64,000 bases of DNA, taken from assembly GCF_016836705.1 (NCBI RefSeq), contig NZ_JAFCGY010000002.1:186001-250000 (forward strand), written 5' to 3'. The notes below the pieces were generated by a model. It saw nothing but the letters and a program-made list of their open reading frames with translations. It was not told where the DNA came from and did not search any database. Positions within the stretch are counted from its first letter, which is position 1; the number at the start of each line of letters is the position of its first letter. This document shows, piece by piece, positions 36,500 through 45,080 of this stretch. A program made the position numbers and the translations under genes. Origin of the DNA: Mesorhizobium caraganae. Its GTDB lineage: Bacteria; Pseudomonadota; Alphaproteobacteria; Rhizobiales; Rhizobiaceae.

Positions 36500-37018
36500 A
36501 TGAGCGAAGTCGAACTTTATCCCGGCCAGGTGTCGCCGCTTGGGCTCGGCACCATTCCGCTTGGCGACCTCCTCGAATACAGCGGCATCGACCTTTTGCA
36601 GCGCATCGTCGACGGCAACTATCCGGCGCCGCCGATTTCCTTCCGGCTGAATTTTACCCTGACCGAAGTGTCGGAGGGGCGGGCGGTGTTTCGCGGCATG
36701 CCGAGCGAGCGCCATCTCAACCCGCTGGGCGGCGTGCATGGCGGCTGGGCGGCGACGCTGGTGGATTCGGCGCTGGCCTGCGCAGTGCAGACGCTGCTCG
36801 AGAAAGGCGAGGCCTACACGACGGCGGAGTTCAAGGTGAATTTTACGCGGCCGATCACGCCGAAGACCGGCGAAGTCGTCTGCGAGGGCAAGATCGTCCA
36901 CAAAGGCCGCACGCTGGCGGTATCGGAAGCAACGCTGAAGGACGCGCAGGGCAAATTGCTCGCCTTCGGCACCGAGACATGCTCGATCTTCCCAGCCGCC
37001 AATCTGGCGGCGCGCTGA
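36500..37018 (+). CDS. PaaI-type hotdog-fold thioesterase
   Basis: A 172-residue acyl-CoA thioesterase-like protein. The hotdog core is clear: HLNPLGGVHGGWAATLVDSA with the active-site Asn/Gly/His region, then AYTTAEFKVNFTRPITPKTG. The substrate is not predictable; PaaI relatives act on aromatic or medium-chain acyl-CoA. ATG 36500 was chosen because the family begins here; the frame is open upstream within recO. It lies 10 nt after recO and is probably co-transcribed. Confidence 0.9.
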   Translation: MSEVELYPGQVSPLGLGTIPLGDLLEYSGIDLLQRIVDGNYPAPPISFRLNFTLTEVSEGRAVFRGMPSERHLNPLGGVHGGWAATLVDSALACAVQTLLEKGEAYTTAEFKVNFTRPITPKTGEVVCEGKIVHKGRTLAVSEATLKDAQGKLLAFGTETCSIFPAANLAAR

Positions 37019-37034
37019 GGAAGGCGGCTTTGGC

Positions 37035-37499
37035 TCAGCCGGCTTTGCGCCGTCCCATGAAATCATCGAGGATGGCACGTTGACCGCTGAGGATTTTGAG
37101 GCTGGCTTCAGGCAATGAAAACCAGCCGGCTCTGTCGACTTCGGGGAATTCCTTCATCGAGCCCGACCTTGGCGGCCATTCGAGGGTGAACATGTCGCTT
37201 TTGATGGCATCGGTATCGATATCGGCTTCGACGCTCCAGGCGATGACGATCTTGCCGCCCGGTTGCCGATAGCTGCCAACGGGTTCGAAATCGCCATCGA
37301 TGGCGACGCCGAGTTCCTCTCCGGCCTCGCGCCGGGCGGTCGCCAGCTCATCCTCGTTCTCTTCGATGAGACCCTTGGGGATAGACCACGCGCCTTCGTC
37401 CTTCCTTGCCCAGAAGGGACCGCCGGGATGGACCAGCAGAAACTCGAGAATGCCGGCCCTTGTCCGGTGGATCAGCAGTCCCGCGCTTCTTTTAGGCAT
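37035..37499 (-). CDS. NUDIX hydrolase
   Basis: A 154-residue NUDIX enzyme. The box GLIEENEDELATARREAGEE followed by LG satisfies G-x5-E-x7-R-E-x2-E-E-x-G. KRSAGLLIHRTRAGILEFLL and WSIPKG indicate the diadenosine/nucleotide-hydrolase-like subgroup. ATG 37499 has AGGGAAA upstream. Substrate unknown. Convergent with the thioesterase. Confidence 0.92.
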   Translation of the reverse strand: MPKRSAGLLIHRTRAGILEFLLVHPGGPFWARKDEGAWSIPKGLIEENEDELATARREAGEELGVAIDGDFEPVGSYRQPGGKIVIAWSVEADIDTDAIKSDMFTLEWPPRSGSMKEFPEVDRAGWFSLPEASLKILSGQRAILDDFMGRRKAG

Positions 37500-37746
37500 T
37501 TGATTTTCCCTGGAGTTCACCTGAGAATAACATGGTCCCTGGCAAGTGGCTGTGGCGCGTCATTCCTGACCATCCGAGATGATGGGTGAGGATAACGACT
37601 GTAGGCTGCTGGAATTTGCCGGCGAAACATGCTCGATGATTTCTCTTCAGTCACCATTGCGGTGGCGTGACTTGAATAGCCGTCTGGGGTGGCCGTGTGG
37701 CCGCCGCAATTGTCAGTGAAAACTGGCCTGGTTTGGGGGAACCGCC

Positions 37747-40509
37747 ATGTTTGAAAGCCTGATTGGCGCTGTCGTCGTTGTCGTGCTGTTCGTCCTCGTC
37801 TTGCGCCAGCAGGGCCGCATCAGCCTGATCGAGCGCGAACTCGGCGCGCTGCGCAGTCTGGTTCTGTCCGGTGTGAATGTTGCTGCGCCCGCTGCCAAGG
37901 CTGTTGAGGCGACCGTAAATGACAGCGTGCCGGCGGATGCCGCTCAGGCCACCACGGCGATTGCCGACATAGCTTCGCCAACAGTGGCCGAAGTGGCACA
38001 AGCGCCGTCCGCGGCGCCCGAAGCGGCCACCAGCGAGCCCATGCCGGAACTGTCAGCAGCGGCCAAGGCGGCGTTGACCGGATCCGCGCCGGCTGCCACC
38101 GCGAAAGCGGCCCGGCAGTCCGAAGTCGAAACCGCGCTCGGCACACGATGGGCGGTCTGGGTCGGCGGCATCGCGCTGGCCTTGGGCGGCCTGTTCCTGA
38201 TCCGCTACACCATCGAGGCCGGCATTTTCGGCCCGGAAGTGCGGCTGGCCCTGGCGGCATTGCTCGGTCTGGTGCTGATCGGCGGCGGCGAGTTCATCCG
38301 CCGCACGGGCTTCAAGGTCCCGGTGGAAGGAGTGGCTGGCGCCTACATCCCGGCGATCCTGACGGCCGCCGGCGCCTTCATCCTGTTCGGCACGGTCTAT
38401 GCCGCCCACGCCGTTTACGGCTTCGTCGGCCCGGCCTTCGCCTTCACCGTGCTCGGCGCCATCGGCGTGGCGACGATTGTCGCCGCTCTCGTCCACGGCC
38501 AGGCGCTGGCCGGCATCGGCCTTGTCGGTTCAATGGCAACGCCGGCGCTTGTGTCCTCGCAGGCACCCAACCCATGGGCGCTGTTCATCTATCTCGCCAT
38601 CGTGCTTGCCGCCACCGCGGTGATCGCCCGCATGCGCGACTGGAAATTCCTGATCGCGGCGGCCTTCTTCGGCACCGGCGCCTGGACCATCGCCTACATG
38701 ATGGCTGCGCCCGGAACCGACCTTGCCGTCATCCTGTTCATCGACGCGGTGACGCTGGCTGTGCTTGCTTTTATCTGGCTGGGCAGTCGTGGCGGCGAAG
38801 CGGAAACGGCAAGGAATGGCTTCGACTGGCCCTCGATCGTGCCTGGCGTCTTCGTTGCGTTTTCGGCGCTCGGCCTGTCCGTCGACACGACACTGGTCGC
38901 CGCCGGCGGCGCCTTGCCGGGCGCTACCGTTCTTGTTGCCCTTGTCGCCACCGCACTCTACATGCCGCGCGCTTTGCCCCTTCTTCATGCCGCCGGTGTG
39001 GTGAGCGTGATGATCTATCTCGGCATTATTCCGCCCGCTACCATCGGCTCGGACATATCCCAGGGAAACATAGGCTTTGACGGCATGCCGGTGGCCGCCG
39101 GAAACCCGTGGACGCTGCGCATCGGCATTGGTCTTGGCCTGGTCTTCATCGGCGCCGGCTTCTGGGCCGCACGCCGCTTCGCCGCCACCGCGCAGGTTCG
39201 CGCGGCATGCTGGGCGGCATGGGGCGTCGCCGCGCCGCTGGTCATCCTGCTGGCGCTTTGGTTCGCCTACGGCAATCTCGACCGCGACCTTGCTTACGCC
39301 GCGGTCGCTGCCCTTCTGGTTGTCGTCTTCGCCGCAGGCGGCGAAGGGATCGCGCGCGCCGAACAGCCGCCGCTCAAGGGCGACATCGCCGTCTCCTTCG
39401 CGCTTTGCGGCTCGGCTCTGGCCGGCCTCCTGATGCTGCATATGGCCTTCGGTTCCGGCTGGACCACGCTGCTTGCCGGCGTGGCCGCCGTCGTGCCGGC
39501 GCTGGCGACGCGCTGGCGCTCCTATCCGGTGCTCGGCTGGATTTCGGTTGGCGCGGTCGTCGCGGTGCTTGGCCGTATCGCCTTCGATCCGACCATCGTC
39601 GGCGCGAAATTTCTCACGAAGACGCCCGTGTTCAACTGGCTGCTGCCGGGATACGGCGTGCCGGCGCTGGCCTTCGGCTTTGCCGCCTGGCAGCTCGCCC
39701 GCACCACCAATGGCCGGCCACGCCTTGCCATGGAGGCGGGTGCAGCCCTGTTCGCGCTGCTCACCGTCGCGATGCTGGTACGCCACGCCATGCATGGCGG
39801 CATCATTGACACCGGCACCGTCACGCTCGCCGAACAGGCGATCTATACGCTGATCGCCATCGGCGCCGGCGCCATATTGGTCGCCATCGACATGCGCTCG
39901 CCAAGCTCGGTGCTGCGCTACGGCTCGATGGCCGCCGGCGTGGTCTCGGTCGCCTTCATCGTCTTCCAGCATTTCCTGGTGCTGAACCCGCTGTTCACAG
40001 ACGAGTCGACCGGTCAGATCCCGGTGTTCAACCTGTTGTTCCTGGCCTACCTCCTGCCGGCCATCGCCGCCGGCGGGCTGGCGCTCTATGCCAGGGACAA
40101 GCGGCCGCCATGGTATGCGCAGATGCTGGCGGTGGTCGCGGCACTGCTTGTCTTCGCCTACGCCACACTGTCGGTCAGGCGCGTGTTCAAGGGCGAGTTC
40201 ATCGGCCTGTGGAGCGGTCTCGGCCAGCTCGAGACCTACACCTATTCGGCGCTCTGGCTGGTCATCGGCGTCGTGCTGCTGACCGCCGGCGTCTGGCTGA
40301 AATCGCAGGTGCTGCGCATTGCCTCGGCGGCGCTGATCGCGATCGCCGTGGTGAAAGTCTTCCTCTTCGACATGTCGGAGCTGGAAGGCGTGCTCAGGGC
40401 GTTGTCCTTTATCGGCCTGGGTGCGGTGCTGATTGGCATCGGGCTGTTCTATCAGCGGCTGCTGACGCGGGCGGCGAGGGAAGTGGATAAAGACAAGCAA
40501 GAACAATAA
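37747..40509 (+). CDS. DUF2339 large polytopic membrane protein
   Basis: A 920-residue inner-membrane protein. One N-terminal hydrophobic helix (IGAVVVVVLFVLVLRQQG) is followed by a soluble Ala/Pro/Glu-rich linker to about residue 125. Then come some 25 hydrophobic segments starting TRWAVWVGGIALALGGLFLI. This matches DUF2339 (PF10101). The function is unknown; no catalytic motif is evident, and a transport or envelope-sensing role is only speculation. The leader is preceded by a 247-nt gap with no gene. It stands alone. Confidence 0.9.
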   Translation: MFESLIGAVVVVVLFVLVLRQQGRISLIERELGALRSLVLSGVNVAAPAAKAVEATVNDSVPADAAQATTAIADIASPTVAEVAQAPSAAPEAATSEPMPELSAAAKAALTGSAPAATAKAARQSEVETALGTRWAVWVGGIALALGGLFLIRYTIEAGIFGPEVRLALAALLGLVLIGGGEFIRRTGFKVPVEGVAGAYIPAILTAAGAFILFGTVYAAHAVYGFVGPAFAFTVLGAIGVATIVAALVHGQALAGIGLVGSMATPALVSSQAPNPWALFIYLAIVLAATAVIARMRDWKFLIAAAFFGTGAWTIAYMMAAPGTDLAVILFIDAVTLAVLAFIWLGSRGGEAETARNGFDWPSIVPGVFVAFSALGLSVDTTLVAAGGALPGATVLVALVATALYMPRALPLLHAAGVVSVMIYLGIIPPATIGSDISQGNIGFDGMPVAAGNPWTLRIGIGLGLVFIGAGFWAARRFAATAQVRAACWAAWGVAAPLVILLALWFAYGNLDRDLAYAAVAALLVVVFAAGGEGIARAEQPPLKGDIAVSFALCGSALAGLLMLHMAFGSGWTTLLAGVAAVVPALATRWRSYPVLGWISVGAVVAVLGRIAFDPTIVGAKFLTKTPVFNWLLPGYGVPALAFGFAAWQLARTTNGRPRLAMEAGAALFALLTVAMLVRHAMHGGIIDTGTVTLAEQAIYTLIAIGAGAILVAIDMRSPSSVLRYGSMAAGVVSVAFIVFQHFLVLNPLFTDESTGQIPVFNLLFLAYLLPAIAAGGLALYARDKRPPWYAQMLAVVAALLVFAYATLSVRRVFKGEFIGLWSGLGQLETYTYSALWLVIGVVLLTAGVWLKSQVLRIASAALIAIAVVKVFLFDMSELEGVLRALSFIGLGAVLIGIGLFYQRLLTRAAREVDKDKQEQ

Positions 40510-40525
40510 GATTTCCATTTAGCCA

Positions 40526-40551
40526 GGAATAAATCGGCCAGCGGTGTCGTT
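40526..40551 (+). promoter_or_regulatory. Candidate ECF (EcfG-like) promoter upstream of the sigma factor gene
   Basis: GGAAT, 17 nt, CGTT matches the general alphaproteobacterial EcfG-type pattern GGAAC-N16/17-CGTT with one mismatch in the -35. It lies 114 nt upstream of the ECF sigma gene. It could serve autoregulation or place the gene under the general stress response. Confidence 0.4.
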
Positions 40552-40664
40552 ATCTCATTGCTTGGGTGACCGGGGCGGCGGACCGCTTCGCGCTGGCCGC
40601 TTGCGCCGCGCCGGGAAGGCGCGTTCAGTCGGGTTAAACAAGGGCGACCTCAGAACCAGCGGTC

Positions 40665-41183
40665 ATGGACGAAAAGAAGGCAGCAATCCTTGGTGAAATA
40701 CCGCGCCTGCGCCGCTACGCACGCTCGCTTCTGCGCGACCGCGATTCCGCCGACGATCTCGTCCAGGATTGCCTCGAACGGGCGCTCTTGCGGCTCGAGG
40801 GCTGGCAGACAGGAGAAAGCCCCCGGAGGTGGCTGTTTACGATCATGCATCATTTGTTCATCGATCAGATGCGCAAGGTGAACCGGCGCGGTGAGGCGGC
40901 GATCCTGCCGCTCGACGCAAACGAGGCGCAGGCAGTCCCCGCCGAGCAGGCGGAGAATGCTGCCTCGCGCGAGATCATCGACGCTCTGCAGGCGATCAGC
41001 CCCGACCGCCGCGCCGCCCTCGTGATGGTCGCCATCGAAGGCTTTTCCTATGCCGAGGCCGCCAACATTCTCGGCGTGCCCGCCGGCACGCTGATGTCGC
41101 GCATAGCGCGCGGGCGCGAGGAGCTGCGCAGCCTGCTCGACGACACCGCGCGCCGCCGCTCGATAAGGATCGTCGAGAAATGA
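40665..41183 (+). CDS. ECF-family RNA polymerase sigma factor
   Basis: A 172-residue sigma-70 of the extracytoplasmic class. Region 2 includes LRRYARSLLRDRDSADDLVQ and RRWLFTIMHHLFIDQMRKVN. Region 4 includes LVMVAIEGFSYAEAANILGV and GTLMSRIARGREEL. No long C-terminal extension is present. The next gene overlaps by 4 nt and encodes its probable membrane anti-sigma factor, the normal ECF arrangement. Confidence 0.95.
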   Translation: MDEKKAAILGEIPRLRRYARSLLRDRDSADDLVQDCLERALLRLEGWQTGESPRRWLFTIMHHLFIDQMRKVNRRGEAAILPLDANEAQAVPAEQAENAASREIIDALQAISPDRRAALVMVAIEGFSYAEAANILGVPAGTLMSRIARGREELRSLLDDTARRRSIRIVEK

Positions 41184-41971
41184 CCCGCCGCGATTTTTCC
41201 GAACGCGATATCCACCTGGCCCTCGACGGTGAACTGCCGGGCGACGAGCGCGCCGCCTATGACGCCTGGATCGACGCCAATCCCGAAATGAAGGCGAAAA
41301 GCGCCCGCTACACCGCCGACCGCGCCGCACTGCGCGCCGCCTTTGCCGGCGTGCTCGACGAGCCCGTGCCGGTGCTGTTGAAGCAGATCGTGCGCGGTGA
41401 AGGCGCGACCAAAGTGGCGGCGCGGCAGTCGCGCTGGTGGCTTGCAGCCGCGGCGGCCGCGGTGCTCGTCGTCGGCGGTCTTGGCGGCTATTTTGCCGGC
41501 ATCGACGGTATCGGCAGGGATGACGGGGCAGACGACCAGCTGGCCGAAGAGGCTATCGCCGCCCATGTCATCTATGCCGCCGAACAACGCCATGCGGTGG
41601 AAGTGCCGGCCAGCGACAAGGATCATCTGCAGACCTGGCTGTCCAACCGCGTCGGCCTGAAGCTGGTGGCGCCCGATCTGGTGGCGGAGGGCTTCCAACT
41701 GGTTGGCGGCCGGCTGCTGCCCGCCGGCCAGGGCAAGGCCGCCATGCTGCTTTACGAGGACGCCAAGGGCCAGCGCATCTCGCTGTTCGTTACCGCTGAT
41801 TCCTCAGCCAAGTCCAAGGGTACCTACACGGCCGACGCCGGCGGTCCCGAGGCGGTCTACTGGCTGGACAAGGGCTATGCCTGCGCAGTCGTCGGTTCGC
41901 TGCCGCGCGAGCAGCTGGCGGCAGTGGCCAAGCGCGCCTATGGCCAGCTAGTGGCCGGTCTCGCCAGTTGA
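41180..41971 (+). CDS. Membrane anti-sigma factor (RsiW/ChrR-like)
   Basis: A 263-residue single-pass protein. The N-terminal helical anti-sigma domain (RDIHLALDGELPGDERAAYD) is cytoplasmic and lacks the zinc His-Cys motif. A membrane helix WWLAAAAAAVLVVGGLGGYF lies at about residues 92-111, and a periplasmic domain of about 150 residues with HLQTWLSNRVGLKLVAPDLV is typical of the family. It overlaps the sigma gene (ATGA), so the two are made in fixed ratio. The signal sensed is unknown. Confidence 0.92.
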   Translation: MTRRDFSERDIHLALDGELPGDERAAYDAWIDANPEMKAKSARYTADRAALRAAFAGVLDEPVPVLLKQIVRGEGATKVAARQSRWWLAAAAAAVLVVGGLGGYFAGIDGIGRDDGADDQLAEEAIAAHVIYAAEQRHAVEVPASDKDHLQTWLSNRVGLKLVAPDLVAEGFQLVGGRLLPAGQGKAAMLLYEDAKGQRISLFVTADSSAKSKGTYTADAGGPEAVYWLDKGYACAVVGSLPREQLAAVAKRAYGQLVAGLAS

Positions 41972-42178
41972 GCGCATTTCGTTTTCGCAGTCGTGCAAAG
42001 GGGCGGCGGCGCACTTCGTGGTCCCGCTCTCATCGCCCCCCACTCGCGGCGGAACCTGTCACAATTCGGCCCTATTCAAGGTGCGATAGCGCTTGGATGA
42101 TATCGGCGTTTCGGCTGATGTTTGCGACGTGTTCGACCGGGGCTTTCCACCCACTCAATCGAGGTTTTCTGAACCCGC

Positions 42179-43279
42179 ATGCCTGCCGAGATTCGCAAGG
42201 CCCGCGCGTCCGACGTCGATGACCTCGCCGCCATCGAGAAGGCGGTTTTTTCCAGTGACCGCATTTCCCGGCGCTCCTTCCGCCTGTTGATCGAACGCGA
42301 GACCGCAGAGATGCTGGTCGCCGAAAGCGATGGCCGCGTCGCCGGCTACGCCGTGGTGCTGTTTCGCAAGGGCAGCGGCGTCGCCCGGCTCTACTCGCTT
42401 GCCACCAGTCCGTTTTTCAGCGGCCTCGGCTTCGGCCGCATGCTGCTTGCAGCGGCCGAAGAGGCCGCCTTCGAGCACGACCGCATGATGCTGCGCCTCG
42501 AAGTGCGCGAGGACAATCTTCGCGCCATCCGCATCTATGAGCAGAGCGGCTACCGGAAGATCGGCCGCGAACCCCACTACTACGAGGATGGCGAGACGGC
42601 GCTGCGCTATGAGAAGACCTTGCGCGGCGACATTCCGGTCGCCACCAAAGTGCCATTCTACCAGCAGACCTGCGAATTCACCTGCGGCCCATGCTGCCTG
42701 ATGATGGCGATGGCCAATTTCGATTCCGGCTTCGTGCCCGATCCGGTCATGGAAATCCGCCTGTGGCGTGAGGCGACGACGGTGTTCATGATGTCAGGCC
42801 CTGGCGGCTGCGAGCCGTTCGGCCTTGCGGTGGCAGGCCACGAAAACGGGCTGGCGGCGGAAATCTTCGTGTCCTTCTATGGCGCGCTGTTCCTGCAGTC
42901 GGTGCGCAGCGAGGACAAGCGCCGGGTGATGGAACTCGCCCAGGTCGACTTTCGCCGCCGCGCGGAACAATACGGCATCCCGGTGAATTACCGTCCATTC
43001 GCCATCGACGACATCCGTGGCGCTTTGGCCGAAGGCAAACTGGTGCTGGTGCTGATCAGCGGTTTCCTGATGTTCGGCAAGAAGGTGCCGCATTGGGTGC
43101 TGGCCATCGGCGATGACGGCGACCATATCCTCATCCACGATCCCTGGGTCGAGGACGAAAGACAGGAGACCATCCTCGATGCCGCCAACATTCCCGTGCC
43201 GCACGGCATCTTCATGAACATGGCGCAATTCGGCCGCGACGGACTGCGTGCCGCCATCACTCTTGGGAAACGCAGATAA
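42179..43279 (+). CDS. GNAT acetyltransferase fused to a C39-like cysteine peptidase
   Basis: A 366-residue two-domain protein. Residues 1-148 form a GNAT domain (IRKARASDVDDLAAIEKAVF; acetyl-CoA loop in SGLGFGRMLLAAAEEAAF; NLRAIRIYEQSGYRKIGRE). Residues 155-366 are a papain-like C39/DUF3335 domain with visible triad candidates: Gln163 and Cys169 in YQQTCEFTCGPCCL, His305 in VPHWVLAIG, and Asp321 in IHDPW. It is followed 2 nt later by an RLAN ATP-grasp gene, a recurrent pair predicted to make or modify a peptide-like product. The real substrate is unknown. Confidence 0.92.
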   Translation: MPAEIRKARASDVDDLAAIEKAVFSSDRISRRSFRLLIERETAEMLVAESDGRVAGYAVVLFRKGSGVARLYSLATSPFFSGLGFGRMLLAAAEEAAFEHDRMMLRLEVREDNLRAIRIYEQSGYRKIGREPHYYEDGETALRYEKTLRGDIPVATKVPFYQQTCEFTCGPCCLMMAMANFDSGFVPDPVMEIRLWREATTVFMMSGPGGCEPFGLAVAGHENGLAAEIFVSFYGALFLQSVRSEDKRRVMELAQVDFRRRAEQYGIPVNYRPFAIDDIRGALAEGKLVLVLISGFLMFGKKVPHWVLAIGDDGDHILIHDPWVEDERQETILDAANIPVPHGIFMNMAQFGRDGLRAAITLGKRR

Positions 43280-43281
43280 CA

Positions 43282-44745
43282 ATGACCTGGGTCATCCTCA
43301 CCGGCCGGCAGAACGATCTCGACCAGGCCGCGACGCCGCATAAGATCATCACCAACCGTGATTATCTTGCGCATCCGGCGCTGTTTCGCGGCCAGCAGCC
43401 GAAGGTCATCAACCTGTCGAACAATTACGCCTACCAGAGCCGCGGCTACTATGCCTCGCTGCTCGCCGGTTCGCGCGGCCACAAGGTCATCCCGACGGTC
43501 GAGACGATGATCGACCTGTCGGAGCGCAAGCTCTACGAGCACGCGCTGCCGGAACTGGAACTGGCGCTCAACAAATGCCGCAAGGATCTCGGCGGCGTCT
43601 TTCCGCAAAAAGTCTGCATCTTCTTCGGCATCGGCCCGTCGAAGATCTGGGATCGCTTCGCCAAGCTTTTGTTCGACTGGTTCCGCGCCCCGGCGCTTGA
43701 GGTCCACATCAAGGACAGCGCCGAATGGGCTTCGATCCGCAAGATCGGCTTCCTGCCGCTGGCCAGGATGACCGAGGAGGAAGAAGCCTTATTCGTGCAG
43801 GCGCTCGAGACCTACACCAACCGCGAGTGGCGTGACACCAAGGGCCGCACACCGGCGCGCTACACTTTCGCCACGCTGGTCGATCCGCATGAGGAACTGC
43901 CGCCGTCAGAGATTTCCTCGCTGCGCTACTGGGCCAAGATCGCCGAAAAGATGGGCGTCGAAATCGAACCGATCACCAGGAAGGATCTGGCCAAGCTCGC
44001 CAATTACGACGCGCTGTTCATCCGCGAGACCACCTCGATCTCCAACCATACTTACCGCTTCGCGCGCCGCGCCCAGCAGGAAGGCATGCCGGTGATCGAC
44101 GATCCGCTGTCGATGATCCGCTGCACCAACAAGGTCTATCTCAACGAGCTGATGGCCTACAACAAGGTGCCGGTGCCGCCGACGGTGATGATTGCCGGCA
44201 CCACGGACCTCGAACTGGCGGCGCAGACGCTGGGCTTTCCGCTGGTGCTGAAGATCCCGGACTCATCGTTCTCGCGCGGCGTCAAGAAATGCGGCAACTT
44301 CGAGGAACTGAAGACACTCGCCACCGAGTGGCTGGAGGATTCCGATCTTCTGATCGCGCAGAAATTCATTCCGACCGAATATGACTGGCGTGTCGGCGTG
44401 CTCGGCGGCCAGCCTCTGTTTGCCGTGCACTATCTGATGGCCAAAAAGCACTGGCAGATCGTCAACCACAAGGCCAGCGGCAAGCCCGACCAGGGCGGTA
44501 TCAAGACCTTCACGCTGAAAGAGACACCGCCGCATGTCGTCGAGACGGCGGTGAAGGCGGCGCGCTGCATCGGCGACGGGCTTTACGGCGTCGACCTCAA
44601 GGAAACCAAGGATGGCGTCTTCGTCATCGAGGTCAACGACAACCCCAATCTCGACCATGGCTGGGAGGATTCCGGCGAAAAGGACGAGGTCTGGGTGCGG
44701 CTGACGCAATGGTTCCTGGAGCGGCTCGACCGTCCCGGGCGGTAA
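43282..44745 (+). CDS. RimK-like ATP-grasp ligase with N-terminal RLAN domain
   Basis: A 487-residue protein. Residues 1-190 match the RLAN domain that precedes a subset of RimK-like ligases (for example VINLSNNYAYQSRGYYASLL). Residues 200-480 form the ATP-grasp: nucleotide-binding VLKIPDSSFSRGVKK, AQKFIPTEYDWRVGVLGGQP, and the metal-binding FVIEVNDNPNLDHG. Such ligases form amide bonds between a carboxylate and an amine through an acyl phosphate. Tight coupling to the GNAT-C39 gene and a DUF3303 gene 19 nt downstream suggests a three-gene unit that builds or trims a peptide bond. Confidence 0.93.
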   Translation: MTWVILTGRQNDLDQAATPHKIITNRDYLAHPALFRGQQPKVINLSNNYAYQSRGYYASLLAGSRGHKVIPTVETMIDLSERKLYEHALPELELALNKCRKDLGGVFPQKVCIFFGIGPSKIWDRFAKLLFDWFRAPALEVHIKDSAEWASIRKIGFLPLARMTEEEEALFVQALETYTNREWRDTKGRTPARYTFATLVDPHEELPPSEISSLRYWAKIAEKMGVEIEPITRKDLAKLANYDALFIRETTSISNHTYRFARRAQQEGMPVIDDPLSMIRCTNKVYLNELMAYNKVPVPPTVMIAGTTDLELAAQTLGFPLVLKIPDSSFSRGVKKCGNFEELKTLATEWLEDSDLLIAQKFIPTEYDWRVGVLGGQPLFAVHYLMAKKHWQIVNHKASGKPDQGGIKTFTLKETPPHVVETAVKAARCIGDGLYGVDLKETKDGVFVIEVNDNPNLDHGWEDSGEKDEVWVRLTQWFLERLDRPGR

Positions 44746-44764
44746 TTCAAGGCGAGGGGGAAGT

Positions 44765-45037
44765 ATGCAGTTCATCGTCATCGAGGATTTCACCGGCTGC
44801 GATCGCAAGGAGATCTATCGTCGCTTCGGCGAGCGCGGCCGCCTGAAGCCGGATGAGCTTGTCGTGCACCACTCGTGGATCGCGGCGGATATGAGCCGCT
44901 GCTTCCTTCTGGTCGAGGCCGATGACGTCACGCTGCTGCAGCGCTGGGTCATCGAATGGGCTGACCTTGTGGAGTTCGAGATCATTCCCGTGGCGACGAA
45001 CAAGGACATGGTCGCCGCATTGGCCAGCCATCTCTGA
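44765..45037 (+). CDS. DUF3303-family small protein
   Basis: A 90-residue protein with the ferredoxin-like alpha-beta pattern of DUF3303: MQFIVIEDFTGCDRKEIYRR, LVVHHSWIAADMSRCFLLVE, WADLVEFEIIPVATNKDM. No catalytic residues are known for the family. It follows the ATP-grasp gene at 19 nt with GAGGGGGAAGT as a good ribosome site, so it is probably in the same operon and may be an accessory or binding protein. The link may also be local chance. Confidence 0.85.
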   Translation: MQFIVIEDFTGCDRKEIYRRFGERGRLKPDELVVHHSWIAADMSRCFLLVEADDVTLLQRWVIEWADLVEFEIIPVATNKDMVAALASHL

Positions 45038-45080
45038 GTGGGGCGGCATTCGCCGCCCATGTCTGAGCGGGGGCACGCAA

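Noticed and set aside
38530..40518. 662-codon open frame antisense to the DUF2339 gene
   Set aside because: Composition (Gln/His/Arg/Asp) reflects the complement of a membrane protein; no ribosome site or domain.
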